This document shows, piece after piece, positions 17,084-28,287 of a DNA stretch of 64,000 bases. The position numbers and the translations under genes are program-made. Positions within the stretch are counted from its first letter, which is position 1. Each line of letters starts with the position of its first letter. This stretch comes from Lysinibacillus odysseyi 34hs-1 = NBRC 100172. GTDB lineage: Bacteria; Bacillota; Bacilli; Bacillales_A; Planococcaceae. The DNA is taken from the NCBI RefSeq assembly GCF_001591965.1, contig NZ_BCVX01000010.1:62001-126000 (forward strand), written 5' to 3'. The notes under the pieces were generated by a model. The model saw nothing but the letters and a program-made list of their open reading frames with translations, was not told the DNA's origin and ran no database searches.

Positions 17084-18778
17084 TTATAGTTTTGTATCAT
17101 CAATGCTGTTTAAATAATCCTCTATTACACCGATTACCGATTCTACACAGCCTTCCTCAAATGGAGAAATAAGACCTGCTTCTTTAACAAGGCCTGTGAA
17201 TGGCAGGGAACCGCCAAGACTGCATAAATGAATATAATCCTTCCAAGCGCCTTCAAAGTCTTCACGCGAACGTTTCCAGAACTGGAATGCACAAATTTGA
17301 GCCAATGTATAATCAATATAATAGAATGGACTTGCATAAATATGACCTTGACGCTGCCATAGACCGCCTGACTCCAAATATGGATGGCCATCATAGTCAC
17401 GATGTGGTAAATATTTCGCTTCTATTTCCTTCCAAGCCTGTTTTCGCTCTGCCGGTGTCATTTCCGGATTTTCATATACAATGTGCTGGAATTCATCAAC
17501 CGCTACTCCATAAGACAGGAAGATCAGCCCTCCGCTCAAATGGCCAAATTTATACTTCTCTGTATCCTCCTTAAAGAACAGCTCCATCCATGGCCATGTG
17601 AAGAATTCCATGCTCATCGAGTGAATCTCAGCCGATTCATATGTCGGCCATAAATATTCCGGGATGCCGATATTCCGAGATGCATATACTTGGTAAGCAT
17701 GACCTGCTTCATGTGTTAAGACATCGATATCACCTGATGTTCCATTGAAATTCGAGAAGATGAATGGCGAATCATAGTTTTCGATGAATGTGCAGTAGCC
17801 ACCCGATTCCTTCCCTTTTTTCGCAACAAGATCCATCAGATCGTGGTCAAGCATATAGTTAAAGAACTCAGCCGTCTCCGGAGACAGTTCCTCATACATT
17901 TTCTTGCCATTTTCCACAATCCAGTCCGCATCCCCTTTTGGTTTTGCATTGCCGGAAAGGAACTCCAATCCTTCGTCATAAAACTTTAAGTCTTCTACAC
18001 CAATCCGCTTCGCTTGTCTTTCATAAAGCTTGGAGACAAGCGGAACAATATATTGACGTACTTGTTCCCTGAATGTTGTTACCATTTCTGCATTATAATC
18101 TATACGGTTCATATGAATGTAGCCAAGTTCTACATAGTTTTTGTAGCCAAGTGTTGTAGCAATTTCATGGCGGATTTTTATAAGCTGATCAAATAACTCA
18201 TCAAATTGCTCTACATGCTCTGCAAAGAAATCTGCAGATGCTTCACGTGCCGCCTTTCGTACTGCCCGGTCTGTTGATTCAGTATACGGAGCAAGCTGTG
18301 CAAGTGTTAGTGTCTTCCCGTCAAATTCAATTTGTGCAGAAGCTACCAGCTTATTGTATTCCGAAACAAGTTTATTTTCCTTTTGCATCTTATCAATGAC
18401 TGCAGGAGAAAAACCCTTGATCTGATTTTCAGCTAGGGCAAAAAGCTGCGCACCCCACTTTTCTTCTAGTGCTGCACGGAAAGGAGAATCCACAAGTGCC
18501 TGATAATACTCAGAGATGACTTCATCTAGTTCTGGTGCCATTTCATCAATGTCATCACGGGCATTCTGATAAAATTCATCCGTAGTATCGATAGAAGCAC
18601 GAATATACACTAGGTTGGATTGAGTTGAGAAATCACGGCGGTAAGCATTGATTTTCTCAATTACTTCACTTTGTTCCTCGACAGTCGGTGCCTGTTTAAA
18701 TTCTTCGATCAACGAACGTATCGCTTTCTTAAGAGCCGGAAGATCCGGACGTTTATATTCATATTCTGTAAATTTCAT
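17084..18778 (-). CDS. pepF: M3 family oligoendopeptidase (PepF/M3 clade)
   Basis: Cytoplasmic zinc oligopeptidase of 564 residues, the typical length of the Bacillus/Geobacillus M3 oligopeptidases. The zinc motif THEAGHAY is near residue 355, and the third ligand is in the following YESAEIHSMSMEF block. It cleaves short peptides, a role that would complement peptide import by DtpT. ATG 18778 follows GGGGGG; an upstream in-frame start lacks a site. It is monocistronic. Confidence 0.93.
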   Translation of the reverse strand: MKFTEYEYKRPDLPALKKAIRSLIEEFKQAPTVEEQSEVIEKINAYRRDFSTQSNLVYIRASIDTTDEFYQNARDDIDEMAPELDEVISEYYQALVDSPFRAALEEKWGAQLFALAENQIKGFSPAVIDKMQKENKLVSEYNKLVASAQIEFDGKTLTLAQLAPYTESTDRAVRKAAREASADFFAEHVEQFDELFDQLIKIRHEIATTLGYKNYVELGYIHMNRIDYNAEMVTTFREQVRQYIVPLVSKLYERQAKRIGVEDLKFYDEGLEFLSGNAKPKGDADWIVENGKKMYEELSPETAEFFNYMLDHDLMDLVAKKGKESGGYCTFIENYDSPFIFSNFNGTSGDIDVLTHEAGHAYQVYASRNIGIPEYLWPTYESAEIHSMSMEFFTWPWMELFFKEDTEKYKFGHLSGGLIFLSYGVAVDEFQHIVYENPEMTPAERKQAWKEIEAKYLPHRDYDGHPYLESGGLWQRQGHIYASPFYYIDYTLAQICAFQFWKRSREDFEGAWKDYIHLCSLGGSLPFTGLVKEAGLISPFEEGCVESVIGVIEDYLNSIDDTKL

Positions 18779-18924
18779 AGTTTTCCCCCCAGCTTTTCTC
18801 TTTGAACATAGCAATTTCATTATTTAGCATTTTCTGAATGATTGCAAGAAAAAGAACATTTCATACCCGTATTATTCTTCTCTTTCCCTTTCTGTACAGA
18901 ATTTCCGCCATGTCTTTTTGTTTT

Positions 18925-18965
18925 CTAAGAGCAGACGGGCAAAGGGACGTCTCTCCCCTTGCCCA
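18925..18965. repeat. Inverted repeat between mcp and pepF
   Basis: GGGCAAAGGG faces CCCCTTGCCC. It lies just after the chemoreceptor gene and may act as its terminator, but neither strand shows a clear U-tract. Confidence 0.4.
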
Positions 18966-18973
18966 TTTGCTGT

Positions 18974-20716
18974 TTAACGAATTGTAAATTTCTTAATGGA
19001 TTCCTGAAGACCTTGAATTTCTTCTGATAGGTTATTCGAGGAATCTGTCACAAGCTGAATAGCCTTTTGCTGCTCGTCGACAGAAGCTGTTACCTCTTCT
19101 GTCATGCCGGCATTTGTTTCACTGATGAGGGCAATTCGCTCAATGGATGAAAGCATTGTATCTTTGGAAGCGTTCAACTGCAGGATACTTCTTGAGACAT
19201 CTTCAATCGACTCCATAATATTTCCAACAGCATTTTCAATTTCATTGAAGGATTTTTCTGTCGTTTCCACTGCTTCATGCTGCCCTTGTACAATCGTAAA
19301 AGTTTTTGCCATCTCATTCGTAACAAGCTTTGTCTCTGTCTCAATTCCTTGCAATGTATTTCGTACTAAATCGGTTGCCTGACTTGTCTGATCTGCCAGC
19401 TTTCGCACTTCTTCAGCTACAACTGCAAATCCTTTACCATGTTCCCCTGCTCTAGCAGCCTCTATAGAAGCATTTAAAGCGAGCAGATTCGTTTGATCCG
19501 AAATTTCATTGATAGTACCTACAATTCCTTCAATCTCCCGTACCTTTCCAATCAAGCTTTCAAGCACTTCTTGCATGGAAGAAATAAGCTCATAAGACTC
19601 TGTCGAACGCTCCTTTAATATAACTAGATGATTCAATCCTTCTTTATTGGATGTACGCATTTCCTCAGAGGAATGGAGCATCGACTTATTTTTATCTTGC
19701 AGCTGGTCAATCTCCTGTGCAATATGATGTGTAATCTTACTTGTTTCCTCAGCGTCTGCTGCTTGTTGGGATGCCCCATTTGCCACTTCTGTCGCCGACT
19801 TTACAATATCCTCACCAAAAGCTGTTGTTTCCTCGGCTACCGCCGTTAAGTTCGTAGAGGTATTTTGAATTTGCGCAATAGTATGCTCTACGCCTGAAAT
19901 GAGTACCTTCAGCTGGCCGACCATTTCATTGAACCCTCTATTAAGTATACCTACCTCGTCCTGCCGCTTACTATCATCTAATTCTACGGTCAAATTCCCA
20001 TTTGCCACTTGTCCAACACGGCTCGATAAGCTTCTCAAAGGCGCTGTCAGGTGTCTGGAGAACATGATAGTTGCTATTCCCCCTAATACCAATGAAATAA
20101 GCAGTGTCACGATAATTGCTTTTACTAAAACTGCTGCCGGAGCATTAAAATCCTGCATATATGTTCCCGAGGCAATAATCCAATTCCAGTTTTTATCTAC
20201 CTTCGAGTAAATCAACTTCGGTGCTACTTCCGTTTGGCCTGGCAGCTCGAAATCGTAATGTGTAAAACCACCGCCCGCTAAAGCCTGTTCCTTTACCTTA
20301 CGAATAAAGTATTGGCCCGAGCTGTCCTTATCGTTCCATAAGTTATCGCCTTCCCTCGTTGGATGGCCGATTAGTGTTCCTTCCTGGTCCAGTATATAGA
20401 TGTATCCATTTTCGCCCAGATTACCCGGATAAGATAGAGGTCGTTTCCCCTCTCCACCCTTTTCACCAATCAATGTTGTTTTTACACGCTCCTGTGCTTC
20501 CTCTAGTGTAATACTGCCGTTTTCAACTTCCTTATTTGTCTCTTCAATAAGCTGCAGCGAAGTCTCCACGCTGTTTTTTATAATAGTTTCACCTAGTTCA
20601 TCCAGCCCTTTTTTTGCCTGCATGTAACTGACGAAACCTATGATCAAACTAGGTAGTAAAAACAGCAAAAATGAAAACACCAATAATTTCCCCCGAATAG
20701 TTTTCAGCTTACCCAT
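18974..20716 (-). CDS. Methyl-accepting chemotaxis protein with a Cache sensor
   Basis: Chemoreceptor of 580 residues: N-terminal helix (about 10-30), periplasmic-side single Cache domain (about 35-190, with [19 protein letters not shown]), second helix (about 195-220), HAMP (222-275) and a signalling domain with hairpin tip [21 protein letters not shown]. It would sense a small extracellular ligand and signal to CheA/CheW. ATG 20716 follows GGGGTGAT. The next gene is a second, different receptor, but a bidirectional terminator separates them. Confidence 0.92.
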   Translation of the reverse strand: MGKLKTIRGKLLVFSFLLFLLPSLIIGFVSYMQAKKGLDELGETIIKNSVETSLQLIEETNKEVENGSITLEEAQERVKTTLIGEKGGEGKRPLSYPGNLGENGYIYILDQEGTLIGHPTREGDNLWNDKDSSGQYFIRKVKEQALAGGGFTHYDFELPGQTEVAPKLIYSKVDKNWNWIIASGTYMQDFNAPAAVLVKAIIVTLLISLVLGGIATIMFSRHLTAPLRSLSSRVGQVANGNLTVELDDSKRQDEVGILNRGFNEMVGQLKVLISGVEHTIAQIQNTSTNLTAVAEETTAFGEDIVKSATEVANGASQQAADAEETSKITHHIAQEIDQLQDKNKSMLHSSEEMRTSNKEGLNHLVILKERSTESYELISSMQEVLESLIGKVREIEGIVGTINEISDQTNLLALNASIEAARAGEHGKGFAVVAEEVRKLADQTSQATDLVRNTLQGIETETKLVTNEMAKTFTIVQGQHEAVETTEKSFNEIENAVGNIMESIEDVSRSILQLNASKDTMLSSIERIALISETNAGMTEEVTASVDEQQKAIQLVTDSSNNLSEEIQGLQESIKKFTIR

Positions 20717-20842
20717 TTTATCACCCCTGTTCCTTTATTTTTCCAATGCTTCTTTTCTCCTATTATTACATAAAGGATAAAATACACAACAGATTTTTCG
20801 ACAAATTTACTACTTAAAGAGAGAAATTTGGACTTACACCAC

Positions 20843-20885
20843 AAAAGCCTGCCTATATACATCTTCTGTATATAGGCAGGCCTTT
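20843..20885. terminator. Bidirectional terminator between chemoreceptor genes
   Basis: A perfect 15-bp stem GCCTGCCTATATACA/TGTATATAGGCAGGC with a 5-base loop. TTTT follows on the minus strand and CTTTTCTTT on the plus strand. It terminates the receptor gene at 20938. Confidence 0.9.
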
Positions 20886-20937
20886 TCTTTCTATTAATCA
20901 TGCTAGAACTTTCTGAAGATAGATATCCGGTCACATT

Positions 20938-22683
20938 TTAGAGTGTAAACTTTTCAATTTCCTTTTCTACTTCCCGCGAAGTTTCCTCTAGATGCTTGAC
21001 TACCGCATTCAAACGTTCCACTATCTCTACTTGAACTGTTGTCGAAGAGGCAACATGTTGTGTTCTTTCCATTGTATTTGTTACTAAATGGTTCATCTGC
21101 TCTGTCGAAGCGAGAATTTGTTGTGCACTTGCAGACATTTGTTCAATTACTGCTGAATCATCCTGTACCTGTTCATTTACCTGCTCTACCGAAAGAAGAA
21201 TACCAGAAAGCTTCTCGCCAATTGTAGCAACAGCCAAGCTGCCTGCTTTCACTTCCGCTGTACTCATATCCATTTCTTTAAGTGCACGATCAGCAATATG
21301 CATAAACAGCTGCAGCTGTTTATGAATTTCATCCGCAGATCCTCTGGATAATTCAGCAAGCTTGCGCACTTCATCTGCCACTACCGCAAATCCTTTCCCG
21401 GCCTCTCCCGCACGGGCTGCTTCAATTGCTGCATTTAGCGCGAGAAGGTTCGTTTGGTCGGCAATACTTGTAATAACACCAACCATTTCACTGATCGCCG
21501 TGAATTTCTCCCCCATTTCCCGTACGTGTTCTGATGTACGGACTACAGAGCTTTCCACATTTTGAATCTGGTCAATTACTTCCTCGGAATTTTTCACTCC
21601 TGATTCAACAAGTGCAGTCATTTCATTTGACGATTCAGCCATGGCGTTTGTCGTATCAGCGAGACGCTGGATGCCGACTGCCATTTCATTCATTGCAAGC
21701 ATCACCTCATCATTGCTGCCTTTTTGCTGCTTACTGCTGGCTGCAATCCCATTCATGCTTTCCGCAATTGCTGTACTTGAATGACCAACTTGGCCGGAAG
21801 CATCATTCATGTCCATTACTACTTGTCCTAGATTATCCGTCTTTTCATGAACAACTTCAAAAGTAGCAGATAGGCTGTCAATTGTATTGGAGAATGCTTT
21901 TGTAAATGCCGTGATTTCATTATCTGACTTCAATTGAACTTCTGAAATAACCGCCTTGGCACCTTTCAAATCTCCTTCCGCCAGCTGTTCCGATGATTTC
22001 GTCAAATAATCAAGCGGTTTAAGTGATGAGTTAATATAGTAGAACATTAAAACAAGAGCGATTAAAATAATCACTAAGAAAATACCCACCATACTTGGCA
22101 GCACGTCCTTGGCGATATCACTTGTAATGTCCTTCACATAAGAGGCATCAATATCTACTCCTAAAAAGCCAATGATTTTCCCCTCTTTATTCTGTATTGG
22201 AACAAACCCAGACACAAACTCACCGTATTCACTCGATAATACGTCTGAATAATAGCCGCCTTTATCCATGGCCCGCTTTAAATGTTCATATGTTGTCGCT
22301 CCAGATTCTTCACCTAATGAAGCAGCATTTTCTTTATCATCAACAGGCATACCATCTACAAGGAACTTTACCTTCTGTCCTTCTTCCGGTACAAAATATG
22401 TATAAGCATAGAGAACTCCCGCTTTTCCGCGCAGCTCATTTAATTCTTCGCGAAGCTCCCAATATATATCATTTTCCTCAGGATTATTTACTAATTCCTC
22501 ATATTTTTCTATATCCATGTAGTTCAGCATGTTTTTCGCAGCGGACATTGTCTGTTCACCGACCGCTGCCTGTACCGTCTCTTTGGAATTGTAGAACATT
22601 AAAAAGCTATTTATCCCAAGCATTATAATGAAAATTATAATAGCACTTACAATTATTCGATTTGCCAGCTTTTTTTTCTTCAT
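20938..22683 (-). CDS. Methyl-accepting chemotaxis protein
   Basis: Chemoreceptor of 581 residues with an N-terminal helix (about 10-31), an extracytoplasmic sensor of Cache-like type (about 35-190, [16 protein letters not shown] near its end), a second helix (about 195-217), HAMP-like linker and a cytoplasmic signalling domain with tip [21 protein letters not shown]. It is unlike the first receptor outside the tip, so ligands probably differ. ATG 22683 follows AGAGGGG. Confidence 0.92.
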   Translation of the reverse strand: MKKKKLANRIIVSAIIIFIIMLGINSFLMFYNSKETVQAAVGEQTMSAAKNMLNYMDIEKYEELVNNPEENDIYWELREELNELRGKAGVLYAYTYFVPEEGQKVKFLVDGMPVDDKENAASLGEESGATTYEHLKRAMDKGGYYSDVLSSEYGEFVSGFVPIQNKEGKIIGFLGVDIDASYVKDITSDIAKDVLPSMVGIFLVIILIALVLMFYYINSSLKPLDYLTKSSEQLAEGDLKGAKAVISEVQLKSDNEITAFTKAFSNTIDSLSATFEVVHEKTDNLGQVVMDMNDASGQVGHSSTAIAESMNGIAASSKQQKGSNDEVMLAMNEMAVGIQRLADTTNAMAESSNEMTALVESGVKNSEEVIDQIQNVESSVVRTSEHVREMGEKFTAISEMVGVITSIADQTNLLALNAAIEAARAGEAGKGFAVVADEVRKLAELSRGSADEIHKQLQLFMHIADRALKEMDMSTAEVKAGSLAVATIGEKLSGILLSVEQVNEQVQDDSAVIEQMSASAQQILASTEQMNHLVTNTMERTQHVASSTTVQVEIVERLNAVVKHLEETSREVEKEIEKFTL

Positions 22684-22786
22684 TCTTACCCCTCTTTACT
22701 TATTATTTCCTGCTAATATATTGTTATAGCAAATCTTATTATGCAATTTTTTAGCCCTAACTAAAATACTATTTCTTTTAATGAAT

Positions 22787-22827
22787 GAAAAAAAGGCTTT
22801 TCTCACATATAATTAGTAAGAAAGCCT
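22787..22827 (-). terminator. Terminator of the YebC-type gene
   Basis: On the minus strand AGGCTTTCTTAC pairs imperfectly with GAGAAAAGCC, followed by TTTTTTT. Confidence 0.82.
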
Positions 22828-22839
22828 CTTTTTCTGTTA

Positions 22840-23559
22840 CTATTCCCCTAAATCCGCATTATGATAAACACGTTGAACATCTTCTAAATCTTCCAGTGCA
22901 TCTATCATTTTTTCGAATTTAGCTAAATCATCACCTGTTAGTGCTACTTCTGTCATTGGAAGCATTGTAAGCTCCGCTACAGAAAACTCTTCAATACCTG
23001 CCTCCTTGAAAGCTTCCTGCGTTGCATGGAATTGATCAGGCTCCGTGTAGACAATAATCGTTCCTTCTTCATCCATAATATCGCGCGCATCTAAATCTGC
23101 TTCCATCAGGATTTCTAAAATTTCATCCTCTGTTTTTCCTTCTATTCCGAATACAGCAGTAGAAGTAAACATATGAGCAGCCGAACCACTTACACCCATA
23201 TTCCCTCCGTTTTTCCCAAAAGCTGCACGGACTTCAGAGGCTGTACGGTTTACATTGTTCGTTAGTGCATCCACGATGACCATTGTGCCGCCGACACCGA
23301 ACCCTTCATAACGCAGTTCATCAAATTGCTCATCGCCGCCGCCTTTTGCTTTGTCGATTGCTTTTTCAATAATATGTTTTGGTACTGAATATGTTTTCGC
23401 ACGCTCTAATACAGTTTTCAAAGCACGGTTCGATTCTGGATTTGGCTCGCCGGATTTAGCCGCTACATAAATTTCACGGCCGAATTTCGCATAAACACGA
23501 CTAGTACTTGCATCTTTAGAAGCCTTTTTTTCCTTAATATTATTCCATTTACGACCCAT
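22840..23559 (-). CDS. yebC: YebC/PmpR family protein (YeeI type)
   Basis: Cytoplasmic protein of 239 residues in the YebC/TACO1 family. The N-terminus [17 protein letters not shown] and the GKNGGNMG loop are typical of the YeeI (YebC2) subgroup. Long annotated as transcription regulators, YebC2/TACO1 proteins are now thought to help ribosomes through proline-rich stretches. ATG 23559 starts the conserved N-terminus, with GAGAG ahead; the longer frame adds six non-conserved residues. Confidence 0.92.
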   Translation of the reverse strand: MGRKWNNIKEKKASKDASTSRVYAKFGREIYVAAKSGEPNPESNRALKTVLERAKTYSVPKHIIEKAIDKAKGGGDEQFDELRYEGFGVGGTMVIVDALTNNVNRTASEVRAAFGKNGGNMGVSGSAAHMFTSTAVFGIEGKTEDEILEILMEADLDARDIMDEEGTIIVYTEPDQFHATQEAFKEAGIEEFSVAELTMLPMTEVALTGDDLAKFEKMIDALEDLEDVQRVYHNADLGE

Positions 23560-23815
23560 ATTTTCACTCTCTTTCAATTTAAATAAAATACAAACTTATT
23601 TGTAACTTAACTATTATACCTAAAAAGAGGCGGTTTATAAAAGATTGTTCACCAAAATATCTGCCCGTATATTGAATTACAACCCTTCATAATCATTTGT
23701 ACGAGCCGCCAGCCCAACTAACTCATTATAAAACTAGTTTGTCATCTCTAACTCACAATAGTTACCCTTTTAACGGTTTATTTACAAGTAAATCATAGAA
23801 ATACTTCGCTTTTTA

Positions 23816-26800
23816 TTATTTAACGGACTGAAATTTTTCTTTCAGAATATAATAGGATTCTTTTAGACGTTCCTTGCTTTCAGGGAATGTCCACGTATCC
23901 CATTTATATCGAGATACTTCGTTTGCAGGAAGACGGGCCCCCTCCTTGCCATCTTTCATTATTATCGCCCCGATTCCTATTCCCTTTATTATTTCATATG
24001 ACAGCTCTTCATTGGCATATAGATCACTCCACGCCTCACGTCTTGATGGATCTGTTATGTTTAACATCAGCCAAGGAATCCGTACTTCAATCACACCATC
24101 TGTTTCATTGATTTGATAATCAGCCAAAGAATCATACTGATCGCTTGCCGGATTTGCATTTCCCCGCCGCATTTTCCCTGTTTCGTATGAGACAAAGTCA
24201 TAATGTTTATTCAAGATAGGAATTGTCATTTCCTTATTTAAGGCAAAATAAATGTTATTGAATTGACCTGTGTTCTTTTGACGCTGTCCCTTGAAGTCGA
24301 TCATGTTCAATTGATGGCCATATATATACTGATACATATCATAATAGGCATCCACACGTACCCGGCTTTCTTCATCCCCTTTGAGCTCAATGATAAAGTC
24401 TGCTTCTGCAGGTAGTTTTTGCCCGTTATATGTTGTATTTCCTTGACCAGCTACAGTATCCAAATAGATGACTGGATAGTAGTCTTTATTAAATTGCGTT
24501 TGATTCATATCCAACCGGAGATATAAATAACGCTCATCCGAATCGACATACATTTTTTCTATTTCACTATCCGACTTATATAAAGGCTCCTGCCCGAACC
24601 AGTCGGATGTATCACCATCTACCTTCTTCTTCAGCCTGTCGAAGCTTAAGATACCGAACTGCTGCTCGTTTGTTTGGGCATTTGACCAATAAGGACGCTG
24701 ATCCGGATTATCTAGATCCATCGTATTCCAAGTACGCTTAAACCATTCATCCTGCCAAGTAAAGACCAGCCCCCCCAGCATACCTTCATTCAGAATATCT
24801 TCATATAGCCGTACAAGGATTTTCCCCTGTTCATCCTCTGCCATAAAACCTTGATTCCATCCGAACGGATTGACATGTGTTAAACCCCTGGAAGCCGGAA
24901 TACCGAATTCCGAAATGAGGACAGGCAAACGATGCGCCGCATGCAAATCATTTAAATAACCGGCATAGTTGTTCTTCTCTCCCCGGAAATCTTTATAGTT
25001 AACATATTTCGGCGTGTAATTTAAAAAATCAGGATAATACGGATAGACATGATATGAAGCAAACTGTCCTACCGATTCTGCCTCATTTTCAACATAGATG
25101 ACATTTGGATTAACTGATGCATAATCCTCCTGTTCACTTGGTTCATAAGGGTGGTCAAGCAAATCCGTTGTCACCCAGTTCGTAAAGCTGAACGGACGGA
25201 TCCATCCGTAATTATCCGCCTCATAGTGTGCTGTATATTCCAGCTGCTCCGCCAGCCATATTTCAAATGGTGCCGCGTCTTTTGTTGAAAAGTACTGACC
25301 ATCATGCTGTGCCTTACCAGCATGCTTTTCATTTGTCCCTTCCACCATATATGGATACCACTCAATACCAAGCATCCAGCCAATAACATAAGGAGAGATA
25401 TCAGCGGTATAATTTCCATAGGCATGTCCCGGCTTTTGTTCTATAGTGGCATTCCCATGAATGACATCGATAATACGGGCAATTTCAATTTGGAATTGTT
25501 CTGTCGGCTCCCCATAGACATCCAGGGCGTCCTCTAGAGGTTCCTCATCAATCCATACACCATGAAATACATAGAGCGGGTTCTCATGTGTTTCATTATA
25601 TTTCTTTAACGCTTTATAAAAACCGGGCGGATGCAGTGTATATACACGGATTGTATTGGCCCCCATCTCTCCAATATACTCAAACCACCGGGCGTACTCT
25701 TCCTCCGAGATGCCTGCTTCACCAGGGAAAACACCGGGACGAGCCATACCAATATTTACACCTTTAATCGTAATAGACTGCCATTTCCCATCTACCAATA
25801 CTTCATAGCGATCTTTGTTTAGACGTGCATTATAAGACAAACCTTCCACCTTTACAGGCGCTACGGAGACCGGTGTTTCAGTAATTGCTTCCGTATGGCT
25901 TGTTTCCTCTAAAATGCCCTTCATCATAGCATAATAAGTATGCCAATAAAATTTCTCGTCCGATACCCATCTTTGCAGCGTCACATAGCCTTTAAAATAA
26001 GGGATGGAAGCTGATTTCTCTTTTTTAGAGAAATTACCGGCAAAATAATACAGCTTGCTTGATCCTTCCTTCTTATATGTGACCGCAGCAAAGGTAGATG
26101 GAATATGGTGTTCAGCAAGCTTTGCCTTATCCTCTTTGCTTAAATTCATTTCAAAATAGGCAAGCTCTTCAGATTTTTCTGCTTCGGAAATATCGAACCA
26201 GCCTGTGTAAGGTTTTGATTCAGTAAACCCGAATAGTGCTTCCCCGGCAGATGTAGTCTTCATTCTCACATCAGAAGTATCTTCCAGGATGACTGACTGT
26301 TTGCTTGCCTCATTATAGAAGACGGTTCCGCTTCCTTTTAGCGCAGGCTTCCATTTGGCCAAGTCTTTGAAATACTTCGCCTTCCAGCCGCTGTAGGAAA
26401 TACCAAGGGTTGCTGCCAACTCCTTTCGCACCTCTTCACTTGTATGAACAGATAAGTTATCATTCTCCACTATTAATGTGACAGGGGAGGTCTGGTCAAG
26501 ACGAGTTTCGATATTGCGCCAGGCGCTATTTGAAAGCCCTCCATACAATGTTCTTGTCGATTGCTTGTCCCCCCATGCCAGCTCTGATTCATTCAATCCG
26601 TACGTATTGGAAAGATAAATCATATCGTATGTATCATAACGCATCGGCAGCTCTTTATAGACTATGTCCTCCTTATGATCGGATACTGATATGCCATAGT
26701 ACTGAATAGATGGGTCATAATTTTCACCCTCTTTATTTTGCACATGAGCAATGTTCAGAATTTCTGTAATTCCCGCTCGTTCCTTCATTTGGCCATCACT

Positions 26801-26914
26801 TGACCCTGTATCGATGATAGCTACATTAACTACATCAGCTGGTTGAAGTAACTGCCACAGCCATGGCACTAACAGTATCGCGACAACTATTATTACCCCT
26901 AATATTTTTTTCAT
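23816..26914 (-). CDS. Membrane-anchored glycoside hydrolase with paralogous N-terminal domain and CBM9-like C-terminus
   Basis: Protein of 1032 residues in four parts. (1) A membrane anchor, about 4-22. (2) An extracellular domain, about 30-345, homologous to the whole protein encoded at 28288; shared patterns include YDxIYLxxTYG, LGxxxSGW, the YYFAG strand and GILxE. (3) A TIM-barrel glycoside hydrolase of the GH2/GH5 type, about 370-765, with acid/base candidate Glu in IGWMLGIEWYP (about 520) and nucleophile candidate Glu in LISEFGIPASR (about 666). (4) A CBM9/DOMON-like beta domain beginning VDGDTSDWFG (about 768). ATG 26914 follows AAGGAGG. It faces away from the polysaccharide-synthase operon at 28288, and the shared domain suggests it trims or releases that polymer. 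Substrate is unknown. Confidence 0.8.
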   Translation of the reverse strand: MKKILGVIIVVAILLVPWLWQLLQPADVVNVAIIDTGSSDGQMKERAGITEILNIAHVQNKEGENYDPSIQYYGISVSDHKEDIVYKELPMRYDTYDMIYLSNTYGLNESELAWGDKQSTRTLYGGLSNSAWRNIETRLDQTSPVTLIVENDNLSVHTSEEVRKELAATLGISYSGWKAKYFKDLAKWKPALKGSGTVFYNEASKQSVILEDTSDVRMKTTSAGEALFGFTESKPYTGWFDISEAEKSEELAYFEMNLSKEDKAKLAEHHIPSTFAAVTYKKEGSSKLYYFAGNFSKKEKSASIPYFKGYVTLQRWVSDEKFYWHTYYAMMKGILEETSHTEAITETPVSVAPVKVEGLSYNARLNKDRYEVLVDGKWQSITIKGVNIGMARPGVFPGEAGISEEEYARWFEYIGEMGANTIRVYTLHPPGFYKALKKYNETHENPLYVFHGVWIDEEPLEDALDVYGEPTEQFQIEIARIIDVIHGNATIEQKPGHAYGNYTADISPYVIGWMLGIEWYPYMVEGTNEKHAGKAQHDGQYFSTKDAAPFEIWLAEQLEYTAHYEADNYGWIRPFSFTNWVTTDLLDHPYEPSEQEDYASVNPNVIYVENEAESVGQFASYHVYPYYPDFLNYTPKYVNYKDFRGEKNNYAGYLNDLHAAHRLPVLISEFGIPASRGLTHVNPFGWNQGFMAEDEQGKILVRLYEDILNEGMLGGLVFTWQDEWFKRTWNTMDLDNPDQRPYWSNAQTNEQQFGILSFDRLKKKVDGDTSDWFGQEPLYKSDSEIEKMYVDSDERYLYLRLDMNQTQFNKDYYPVIYLDTVAGQGNTTYNGQKLPAEADFIIELKGDEESRVRVDAYYDMYQYIYGHQLNMIDFKGQRQKNTGQFNNIYFALNKEMTIPILNKHYDFVSYETGKMRRGNANPASDQYDSLADYQINETDGVIEVRIPWLMLNITDPSRREAWSDLYANEELSYEIIKGIGIGAIIMKDGKEGARLPANEVSRYKWDTWTFPESKERLKESYYILKEKFQSVK

Positions 26915-26933
26915 CACTGCCTCCTTGGTAAGC

Positions 26934-26958
26934 GGCCATGCTGAACATAAGCATGGCC
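26934..26958. repeat. Perfect 9-bp hairpin between ypfJ and glycoside hydrolase genes
   Basis: GGCCATGCT and AGCATGGCC around a 7-base loop. There is no U-tract on the minus strand, so it may be a weak terminator of ypfJ or an RNA-stability element. Confidence 0.5.
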
Positions 26959-26998
26959 ATGTTATTTCTTTTCGGGCTACAGGAAGAACAGTTGTTTT

Positions 26999-27856
26999 TT
27001 ATAAATTCCTCGCGTTAAATGTGTCCCCGCCCTGTAGCGTACCATTCTCATAGCCTTTTTTAAACCATCTCATCCGCTGTTCACTTGTCCCGTGTGTAAA
27101 GCTTTCAGGGACTACATACCCTCGTGCTTCCATTTGAAGTGTATCATCTCCAATCGCATTTGCCGCCGTCAGCGCCTCCTCAAAATCCCCGGCCTCTAAA
27201 TAGCCTTCGTTCTTCACATGATGGGCCCAAACGCCAGCAAGATAGTCCGCCTGGAGCTCGAGACGTTTTGTCTGTTCATTATATTGTGCTTGCGACACTT
27301 TCCCGTTTAACCCATGCACTTTTTGTGAGTACCCGAGCAGTGTTTGGACATGATGCCCTACTTCATGTGCTATTACATAAGCCATCGCAAAGTCCCCTGG
27401 GGCTTGAAAGCGGTCCCTCAGCTCCTCATAAAAGCTTAAGTCAACATAGAGCTTATGATCAGCCGGGCAATAAAAAGGACCTACTGCTGCACTTTGAGAA
27501 CCGCAGCCAGAGCTCACACTTTCCGTGAATAACACTAAAGTGGGGTTTTGATAATCAAGCCCTTCCTCTTCAAATAGCTGCTGCCAAACATCCTCCGTAT
27601 CGGCCAATACGACTGATACGAATTCCGCCAGCTCCTCTTCCTGGGCGGTCGGGGTATATTCTTCTGTTTGAGAGCCGTTTTCGGTGATACTTTTTGATAC
27701 ATCATCCAATACATCTCCCGCATCCCCGCCATTTAGTAATGTAAAAATAAGCGCTATAATAATACCGATACCCCCGAGGCCTCCTCCAATCTTTCCGGCG
27801 CTCATTCCCCTGCGGTCCTCTACATTGCTGCTTTTCCTTCTCCCTTTGACATCCAT
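26999..27856 (-). CDS. ypfJ: Neutral zinc metallopeptidase, YpfJ family
   Basis: Membrane-anchored metallopeptidase of 285 residues. One helix at about 25-42 precedes an extracellular domain with zinc motif IAHEVGHHVQ (HExxH), the Cys-containing VSSGCGSQSAAVGPFYCP block before it, and LELQADYLAGVWAHH after it. The N-terminal basic stretch MDVKGRRKSSNVEDRRG is family-typical. Biological role is not established. ATG 27856 follows AGGAGG. It lies upstream of the glycoside hydrolase gene on the same strand (about 80 bp gap), so co-transcription is possible. Confidence 0.9.
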   Translation of the reverse strand: MDVKGRRKSSNVEDRRGMSAGKIGGGLGGIGIIIALIFTLLNGGDAGDVLDDVSKSITENGSQTEEYTPTAQEEELAEFVSVVLADTEDVWQQLFEEEGLDYQNPTLVLFTESVSSGCGSQSAAVGPFYCPADHKLYVDLSFYEELRDRFQAPGDFAMAYVIAHEVGHHVQTLLGYSQKVHGLNGKVSQAQYNEQTKRLELQADYLAGVWAHHVKNEGYLEAGDFEEALTAANAIGDDTLQMEARGYVVPESFTHGTSEQRMRWFKKGYENGTLQGGDTFNARNL

Positions 27857-28287
27857 CGTTTCTCCTCCTATCCGTCTTGCACCTATATACACCATTACCC
27901 GTTTTTTAACCTTATCATTTACTTTAGGATAGAATGGGCTATTTTCGTTTAATATATCACAGCCCTTTTTAAGCATGAGTCTTTTTGCCAAAAAGGAGAC
28001 TTTCCGTCTTTCTATCTTAGTAGGATTTCTCTTATGCTGCGATTGAAACCTCCTATATAGGGAAGATGTTTACTAGAAGGATGTTCCAGTTTTTCTTTTA
28101 CTTATTCGGTTATACAAGCAAGAATACCAAATTATATAAGATCAGCCTTATCTATTTCTCTATCTTTCATTTAAAAAGAAAAGAAAATAGATAAAATTGA
28201 TGAAAAAGCGATAATTTTAAACGGTTTTAGTCTAAAATCAATAATAGGTAAGATATACTTATTAATCTAGAAAGTGGCTGGTTTTTC
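27857..28287. other. Divergent promoter region between ypfJ and the exopolysaccharide operon
   Basis: AT-rich, 431 bp, no gene seen. It must hold the promoters of ypfJ/glycoside hydrolase (leftward) and of the four-gene operon (rightward). I found TATACT at 28250 as a possible rightward -10 but no matching -35, and no recognisable riboswitch. Confidence 0.5.
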